NCBI GenBank assembly: GCA_021154515.1
Contig: JAJKIL010000225.1
Location: 1-11,474 of the forward strand
Length of the DNA stretch: 11,474 bases
DNA from: Niastella sp.
Lineage (GTDB): Bacteria; Bacteroidota; Bacteroidia; Chitinophagales; Chitinophagaceae
Direction: 5' to 3'
The notes below the pieces were generated by a model that did not search any database, was not told the origin of the DNA, and saw only the letters and a list, made by a program, of their open reading frames with translations. Shown one piece after another: positions 6,146 to 11,474 of this stretch (positions are counted from its first letter, which is position 1; every line of letters starts with the position of its first letter). Made by a program: the position numbers and the translations under genes.

Positions 6146-8398
6146 TTAATTGAGCTTTTTTTCTACTGTATAAGTATTTGTCAGGTCACGGTTATGTTCA
6201 GGTATTACAGTTTTCTTTTCTGTGTGAACAGTCTGCGTATTACCGTTACTATGGATTTGAGCCAGGGTAGGCGCAATTACCAGCGAAACAATCGACATCA
6301 GTTTGATGAGGATGTTCATAGACGGGCCTGATGTATCTTTAAATGGATCACCTACTGTATCACCAGTTACAGATGCTTTATGGGGCTCACTCTTCTTATA
6401 GTATATCTGGCCATTGATCTCCACGCCTTTTTCAAAAGACTTCTTGGCATTATCCCAGGCGCCACCGGCGTTGTTCTGGAACATACCCATCAATACACCA
6501 CTAACGGTAGCGCCAGCCAGAAAACCACCTAATGCCTCAGGTCCCATTAAGAAACCAATGATCAGCGGGGACATGATGGCAATGAGGCCAGGCATGATCA
6601 TCTTTTTGATAGAAGCATTGGTTGAAATAGCAACGCATTTGTCGTATTCGGGTTTGCCTTTGCCTTCCATGATACCGGGAATGGTACGGAACTGGCGACG
6701 TACTTCTTCTACCATGGCCATCGCAGCTTCACCTACAGCCCGGATAGCCAGTGAAGAGAAGATGAAGGGGATCATACCACCCACAAACAGGGCGGCCAGT
6801 ACATCGGCTTTATAAATATTGATCCCTGGAATTTTAGCTACCCCTACAAACGCAGCAAACAGGGCCAGTGCGGTCAGGGCAGCAGAAGCGATGGCAAAAC
6901 CTTTACCGGTTGCAGCAGTAGTGTTACCTACGGCATCCAGTACATCGGTTTTTTCGCGCACCTCTTTAGGCAATTCGCTCATTTCAGCAATACCACCAGC
7001 GTTATCGGCAATAGGACCGAAGGCGTCGATGGCTAACTGCATGGCCGTAGTGGCCATCATACCGGCTGCGGCGATACCTACACCGTACAAACCTGCACAT
7101 TGGTATGAACCCCAGATGCCGCCTGCCAGTACCAATATAGGCAACAGCGTACTTTCCATGCCTACTGCCAAACCACCAATCACGTTGGTAGCGTGGCCGG
7201 TAGCTGATTGACGTATAATGCTCATCACCGGACGTTTACCCATAGCTGTATAATACTCGGTGATGATACTCATTAATGTTCCAACCACCAATCCCACTAC
7301 GATAGCGCCGAGAATGCCTTCGCGGGTGAATGTTTTGGCGCCTACTATCAGGGAGCCGTTGAGGGTATCGCGCACCAGGTGAAAATCACCTTCGGGCAAG
7401 ATCCAGAACACCAGGCCGATACAGGCAATGGCAGTAAGGATGATGGAACCCCAGTTACCCATGTTCAGCGCTTTTTGTACCGTGCTGGTGTTAACACCGG
7501 CCGATTCGCTGATGCGTACAAAGAAGGTACCTATGATAGAGAATAAAATACCTACGCCGGCGATCATCATGGGCAGCAATATCAGTGACATCCCACCGAA
7601 CTGGTCGGTAACAACCGCTTCGCGGCCCAGTACCATGGTTGCTAATACGGTGGCTACATAAGAGCCGAACAGGTCAGCGCCCATACCGGCTACATCACCT
7701 ACGTTATCACCCACGTTATCGGCAATGGTAGCAGGGTTGCGCGGATCATCTTCAGGGATGCCGGCTTCCACTTTACCTACCAGGTCAGCGCCTACGTCGG
7801 CAGCTTTGGTATAAATACCACCACCCACACGGGCAAACAGGGCAATTGATTCGGCGCCTAATGAAAAGCCGGTGAGCACTTCAATAGTCCGCATCATTTC
7901 CGGAGAGTCTACCCCTGCATCGGGTGCAAATATCATTTTAAGAATGAGAAACAAACTGCTTAAGCCTAATACAGCCAAACCTGCCACACCCATACCCATT
8001 ACAGACCCACCGGTAAATGACACGGCCAGGGCTTTGCTTAAACTGGTACGGGCTGCATGGGCGGTGCGCACATTGGCTTTGGTAGCCACCCGCATACCTA
8101 TGTAACCGGCTGTTGCACTTAAGATGGCGCCGATAATGAATGCAATGGCAATCGACCAGTGGGAGCCTGGATTGGCGCTGGCCATAACACCCAATAATAT
8201 GGCAACGATAACAACGAAATAGCCGAGGATTTTCCATTCGGCACGTAAAAAGGCCATTGCACCCTGTGCTATGTATGTGCTGATCTCTTTCATGCGGTCG
8301 GTGCCCGCGTCCTGCTTAGAAACCCATTTGAATTTAATGAAAGTATACAGCAAGCCCAGAATGCCCATAGCGGGCGCTAAGTAGAACAGTTTGTCCAT
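6146..8398 (-). CDS. hppA: membrane-bound ion-pumping pyrophosphatase, K+-dependent type
   Basis: A 750-residue integral membrane pyrophosphatase that hydrolyses cytoplasmic pyrophosphate and uses the energy to export H+ and/or Na+. The substrate site is complete: GGGIYTKAADVGADLVGKVE (192-211), then DDPRNPATIADNVGDNVGD (217-235), AGMGADLFGS (237-246) and the C-terminal DTVGDPFKDTSGP (680-692). GNTTAATGKG (491-500) has Ala495 where K+-independent enzymes have Lys, so the enzyme should need K+. The glutamate used as ion gate in helix 6 is missing: Gly245 and Ala249 occupy the two usual positions. Helix 5 has Glu183 (GAESIALF) where most family members have Ser. As I recall, this arrangement is described for Flavobacterium-type K+-dependent H+ pumps, which favours proton over sodium transport. 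About 40 polar residues (711-750) follow the last conserved membrane segment. Single gene with its own -7 box and terminator. Confidence 0.97.
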   Translation of the reverse strand: MDKLFYLAPAMGILGLLYTFIKFKWVSKQDAGTDRMKEISTYIAQGAMAFLRAEWKILGYFVVIVAILLGVMASANPGSHWSIAIAFIIGAILSATAGYIGMRVATKANVRTAHAARTSLSKALAVSFTGGSVMGMGVAGLAVLGLSSLFLILKMIFAPDAGVDSPEMMRTIEVLTGFSLGAESIALFARVGGGIYTKAADVGADLVGKVEAGIPEDDPRNPATIADNVGDNVGDVAGMGADLFGSYVATVLATMVLGREAVVTDQFGGMSLILLPMMIAGVGILFSIIGTFFVRISESAGVNTSTVQKALNMGNWGSIILTAIACIGLVFWILPEGDFHLVRDTLNGSLIVGAKTFTREGILGAIVVGLVVGTLMSIITEYYTAMGKRPVMSIIRQSATGHATNVIGGLAVGMESTLLPILVLAGGIWGSYQCAGLYGVGIAAAGMMATTAMQLAIDAFGPIADNAGGIAEMSELPKEVREKTDVLDAVGNTTAATGKGFAIASAALTALALFAAFVGVAKIPGINIYKADVLAALFVGGMIPFIFSSLAIRAVGEAAMAMVEEVRRQFRTIPGIMEGKGKPEYDKCVAISTNASIKKMIMPGLIAIMSPLIIGFLMGPEALGGFLAGATVSGVLMGMFQNNAGGAWDNAKKSFEKGVEINGQIYYKKSEPHKASVTGDTVGDPFKDTSGPSMNILIKLMSIVSLVIAPTLAQIHSNGNTQTVHTEKKTVIPEHNRDLTNTYTVEKKLN

Positions 8399-8437
8399 AG
8401 TTTTGATTCTTAATCGCTAGAATTTTTGTAAGGTGAA

Positions 8438-8445
8438 CAAATATA
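8438..8445 (-). promoter_or_regulatory. -7 box (TATATTTG) of the hppA promoter
   Basis: The minus strand reads TATATTTG, an exact TAnnTTTG match, 39 bp upstream of the hppA ATG. The -33 region (around 8463-8470) is AT-rich without a clean TTTG. It lies just beyond the terminator of the upstream AsmA-like gene, so hppA appears to be transcribed on its own. Confidence 0.5.
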
Positions 8446-8543
8446 AGGGAAACCGGATTGAATTTAAAACGGTTCTGCGTTTGCACAGATTTGCGGAAGT
8501 CGCTTTTGGCGGGCATTTGGCCGCATTGGGGAAAAGCTGTTAC

Positions 8544-8579
8544 AAAAAAAGTCCCGTCCCGATTCAATCGGGACGGGAC
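8544..8579 (-). terminator. strong intrinsic terminator after the AsmA-like gene
   Basis: A perfect 13-bp GC-rich stem (8551-8563 with 8567-8579) with a three-base loop is followed on the minus strand by seven Ts (8544-8550). It starts 28 bp after the stop codon of the AsmA-like gene and separates it from hppA. Confidence 0.9.
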
Positions 8580-8606
8580 GCAAAACGTATATTTTACGTT
8601 TAAATA

Positions 8607-11474
8607 CTAATCTTTCTTCTTAAACAGCCCTTTCATTAACCCCTTGGCCTTGTCTTCCAGCTGTTGTTTGTTGCTTTTAACCGCACTGTCTTTGGTACCA
8701 GTGCTGTCTTTTTGCCCCAGCAGTGTCTTGGTCAGGTAATCTTTACCTGCCTGCACGGCCTGGTTCTTTACAGATTGCAACGTGTCTTTTGCAGCGGCTT
8801 TTTTAGCTTCTACCAGTTCTTTTGCCTGGTCCTTCATGTCATCGGCCAGGGAGTTGCCTGCACCGGACAGATCGGTTTTCACGGTAGGGTTGGTAATACT
8901 ACCACCCAGGTTCACCTTGAAGTTCACGATATCGCTCACCTTAACGGGAATGCCTTTGTTGTTAGCTTGTGATACCAGGTTATTCACGAGGGAATTGGCT
9001 TTGCTGCCCAGCTTTTCGCGCGGTACTTTCATGTTGATCACGTAATCGATCGATTGATCCAGTCCATGCTTACCGCCAATTTCCATATTCACGTCCTGCA
9101 CTTTTACATTGAAAGGTTTCACAAACACTTTTCCATCGGCCACGTCAAAATAGCTTTTTACATCTTTCAATGAGATCTCTTTCAGGCTGGAGATATCGAG
9201 TGCGCTGGCCAGTTTATCCAACGGCGCAAATTTATTAAGCACACCCTGTAACAACAGCATGGAGCCGCTGCCGGTCAATGTGCTCAGATCGGGCATCATG
9301 GTTTCACCCAGCTTGCCATTGAGCGTTAACTTCGATGTAAGTTTACCAGCTATGAACTGACCAATGGGCATCAGCTTCTGCACGGTATTGTAGGCCATGA
9401 ATGTTTTCTGGATATCAAGGTTCTGAACGTCATAGTTAAGCGAAATATCGGGTTTCTTTTTGCTTACTCTGGTAGAGTAGGAGCCTCCCAGTGCAATGGT
9501 GCCGTCGAGGGCTTCCATTTTTACATCTTTCATACTAACGGTTTCATCCTTTACAGCAAGGGTACCGGCAATATTTTTATAATCTACCTTGTCGTATTTA
9601 ACATCGCCTGCTTTGGCATTGAGCGTAAGGTTCAGGTTTTTGGGAACCGCAAACGGTTCGCTTGCAGCAGCAGCAGTAGTAGTTTTGGTGGCCGTGTCTT
9701 TTGTGGCCGGGGCAGGGGTGGCGGTAGCGCTGGTAGTGCCCATTAATTTGTTAAGGTCCACTTTATCGGCCGACACATTCAGTACACCTGCCAGTGTTTC
9801 ATCTTTCAATGCATAGCCGATCAGGTTATCGAAATGGCCATTGGCGTTGAAATTGGTACCCTGGAAATTACCGGTTACATCGTTCACCGTAACGTTTTTA
9901 GGGTTAAAGGTGAGCTGGGTATTTTTCAGGTTAACGCCATCGGGATAATCTTTCGACTTATAGCTGACGTTAGTAGCCTGTACAGTGCCAGCAGTTTGTA
10001 TGGCGTCGTACTGACTTTTATCGATGGATGATTTCTTCCCTTTTACCGATACATTGGCGTTCAGGTTACCGGCCAGTGAAGTGCCTGGTTCAAATTTATA
10101 GAACTGGGCAATGTTGGCCAGGTTGAACGTGCCCTTGGCGGTTCCATCAAAATAAGGATCTGAGGCCAGTGTTTTCAACAGCAGGTTCAGGTCAACCACA
10201 TCTTTGCCTATTTCAATGTGCGCCGTTGGGATGTTTATCACCGCATGGTCTGCTAATGCATCAGGACTTTCAAAGTTTATTCTTGCACTGGTATTTTGTA
10301 TCGGCGCCGGAAAATCTTTTGATGAATAATACAGTTTGCTGATGTCGATATACCCTTTGGCAGTGAAATCGCCGGGTTGTTGTTTTTGTACAACAGCCAG
10401 GCTGCCTTTTGCCTGTACATCGGCATCGAGGTTACCGGCGAGCTTGGTGCCGGGCAGCTTTACAAACTGGGTAATGGTGGCCAGGTCGAGCTTGCCTTTG
10501 GCGGCTGCATCGATGTACTGGGCGGTCATGGGTTTTTGAAACAGCACATGAAAGTCGAAGGGATCGGTTCCAAATTCAATATGCGCTTTGGGAATGTCAA
10601 CCACCGCATTATCGGTTACCCCATCGGGATTGTTCACTTTTACCACGAGGTTGATGTGCTGAACTGGTTTGGGCAGATCGGGATACTGGAAGAACCCGTC
10701 CTGTATTTCGAGATTGATGTTGTAAGCGGGTATTTGTTTGCCGCCGTAGGTTCCTTTGATAAAACCATTGAACAGCGCTTTACCGCTTGTTTTAATTTTT
10801 TCGAAGTCCTGGGCATACACCGCAGGGATTAACGACAGAATGCTTTTAAAGTCGGTTGAGGGCGCTTTAAAATTAATATCCATATTGTAGGTGCTGTCAT
10901 TCACCAACTGGAAAAAGCCGTCTGTAGCGAGTTTTAACCCGTTTAGGGCTATTTCATCTGTCTTCCAGGTGTATTTGCTGTTTTTGGTATCTACCACAAT
11001 ATCCAGGTCGATGCCGGTTTTGGTATTGTTGAGGTAGGGAATGCCGCCGTAAATAAAAGTTACGGCATCTGCATTGGTGTTCGTTTTCAACGTGAACAGG
11101 TCTGAGGTGAAATCACCGCTGCCTTCGTGCGTTAAATTCACCAGCTCGGTGCTCATGCCCGTGGTAGCGTCGTCATATTTTACGTATGCATTTTTGATGG
11201 CATAATGCTGCAGGTTCATTTGAAAAGGGGAAGCTGCCGTATCACCGGTTGGGGTGGGGGCAGTGGCCGTATCGGGTTTGGTGATGTCCCAGTTGGCCTT
11301 GCCTTCTTTGGTAACAATGGCATGAATACGCGGTTCATCGATATTAACCGAATAAATTTTCATATTCTTGCCGCCGATTACGCTGAAAAGGTTCACAGCT
11401 ACATCAATTTCTTTGGCGCTGATGAGGGTATCTTTGGCAAATACATCGGTGCCTACTACCTGTAGCTCTTCCAG
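8607..11474 (-). CDS. AsmA-family protein (5' end outside window)
   Basis: At least 955 residues are visible. The frame stays open through the last base of the window, so the N-terminus (expected single membrane anchor) is missing. The GTG at 11396 is not a real start, because the upstream codons (LEELQVVGTDVFAKDT...) read continuously into it. The protein has the AsmA layout: an N-terminal region with LISAKEIDVAVNLFSVIGGK and IYSVNIDEPRIHAIV, a long middle of beta repeats, a Thr/Ala/Pro linker, and a C-terminal AsmA_2-like region (LTGSGSMLLLQGVLNKFAPLDKL, then NYVINMKVPREKLG-like wording). Two consecutive ~107-residue units are clearly related (visible residues about 254-366 and 374-481), sharing IPxAHIExG, AKGxxxLAxIxQF and PGTxLAGNLxAxVxxKG. 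The C-terminus is a Lys-rich helical tail ending in LFKKKD. AsmA relatives are thought to bridge the envelope and move phospholipids or affect outer-membrane assembly. Confidence 0.88.
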   Translation of the reverse strand: MEELQVVGTDVFAKDTLISAKEIDVAVNLFSVIGGKNMKIYSVNIDEPRIHAIVTKEGKANWDITKPDTATAPTPTGDTAASPFQMNLQHYAIKNAYVKYDDATTGMSTELVNLTHEGSGDFTSDLFTLKTNTNADAVTFIYGGIPYLNNTKTGIDLDIVVDTKNSKYTWKTDEIALNGLKLATDGFFQLVNDSTYNMDINFKAPSTDFKSILSLIPAVYAQDFEKIKTSGKALFNGFIKGTYGGKQIPAYNINLEIQDGFFQYPDLPKPVQHINLVVKVNNPDGVTDNAVVDIPKAHIEFGTDPFDFHVLFQKPMTAQYIDAAAKGKLDLATITQFVKLPGTKLAGNLDADVQAKGSLAVVQKQQPGDFTAKGYIDISKLYYSSKDFPAPIQNTSARINFESPDALADHAVINIPTAHIEIGKDVVDLNLLLKTLASDPYFDGTAKGTFNLANIAQFYKFEPGTSLAGNLNANVSVKGKKSSIDKSQYDAIQTAGTVQATNVSYKSKDYPDGVNLKNTQLTFNPKNVTVNDVTGNFQGTNFNANGHFDNLIGYALKDETLAGVLNVSADKVDLNKLMGTTSATATPAPATKDTATKTTTAAAASEPFAVPKNLNLTLNAKAGDVKYDKVDYKNIAGTLAVKDETVSMKDVKMEALDGTIALGGSYSTRVSKKKPDISLNYDVQNLDIQKTFMAYNTVQKLMPIGQFIAGKLTSKLTLNGKLGETMMPDLSTLTGSGSMLLLQGVLNKFAPLDKLASALDISSLKEISLKDVKSYFDVADGKVFVKPFNVKVQDVNMEIGGKHGLDQSIDYVINMKVPREKLGSKANSLVNNLVSQANNKGIPVKVSDIVNFKVNLGGSITNPTVKTDLSGAGNSLADDMKDQAKELVEAKKAAAKDTLQSVKNQAVQAGKDYLTKTLLGQKDSTGTKDSAVKSNKQQLEDKAKGLMKGLFKKKD

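Noticed and set aside
6414..7211. Long plus-strand open frames opposite hppA (133 and 130 codons)
   Set aside because: They lie antisense to a highly conserved pyrophosphatase and have compositions expected from its reverse complement; no domain or start signal.
10377..10832. 151-codon plus-strand frame opposite the AsmA-like gene
   Set aside because: It is antisense to the beta-repeat region of a clearly coding gene; composition follows from the opposite strand.

Overview
The window looks like a chromosomal segment of a Bacteroidota bacterium, most likely a Chitinophagaceae relative (Niastella/Chitinophaga-like). This is inferred from the protein styles, from AT-rich gene starts that mostly lack a well-placed Shine-Dalgarno, from TAnnTTTG-type -7 promoter boxes, and from intergenic GTTAAC/GTTGAC repeats. 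No rRNA, tRNA, CRISPR array, transposase or phage gene was seen.

Layout. (1) 6-2253, minus strand: a two-gene BlaI/MecI repressor and BlaR1-like M56 metallopeptidase operon, with 7 bp between the genes. (2) 2254-3049: an unusual non-coding block. Its core is eight tandem 42-bp units, each opening with a 14-bp palindrome (TTTCTATATAGAAA or a variant). Direct octamer-repeat arms (TTRACNAG) flank the core in opposite orientations, so the block is built as A-B-[array]-B'-A'. (3) 3050-3934, minus: a sterol desaturase/fatty acid hydroxylase family membrane enzyme whose last ten codons and stop lie inside the right repeat arm. (4) 4077-5912, plus: an outer-membrane beta-barrel protein with a POTRA-like N-terminal region, divergent from gene 3. 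(5) 6146-8398, minus: a membrane-bound proton- or sodium-pumping pyrophosphatase (hppA), with its own -7 box upstream and a hairpin terminator downstream. (6) 8607-11474, minus: a large AsmA-family protein cut by the window edge, ending in a strong intrinsic terminator.

The protein-coding genes are mostly housekeeping or envelope functions and do not form one pathway. BlaI/BlaR is a proteolysis-controlled transcription switch. The OMP and the AsmA-like protein belong to outer-membrane assembly or lipid transport. The pyrophosphatase couples pyrophosphate hydrolysis to ion pumping. The desaturase-like enzyme probably modifies a lipid.

The most unusual part is the 2400-3085 repeat block. Its palindromes recur at exactly 42 bp (about four helical turns). 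One of them carries paired, symmetry-preserving substitutions, and nested inverted arms bracket the whole array. This suggests a DNA-level element, for example a multi-dimer protein-binding array or a mobile/selfish repeat, rather than a gene. A second point of interest is the pyrophosphatase: the ion-gate glutamate is absent from the usual helix-6 positions and a glutamate appears in helix 5 instead.
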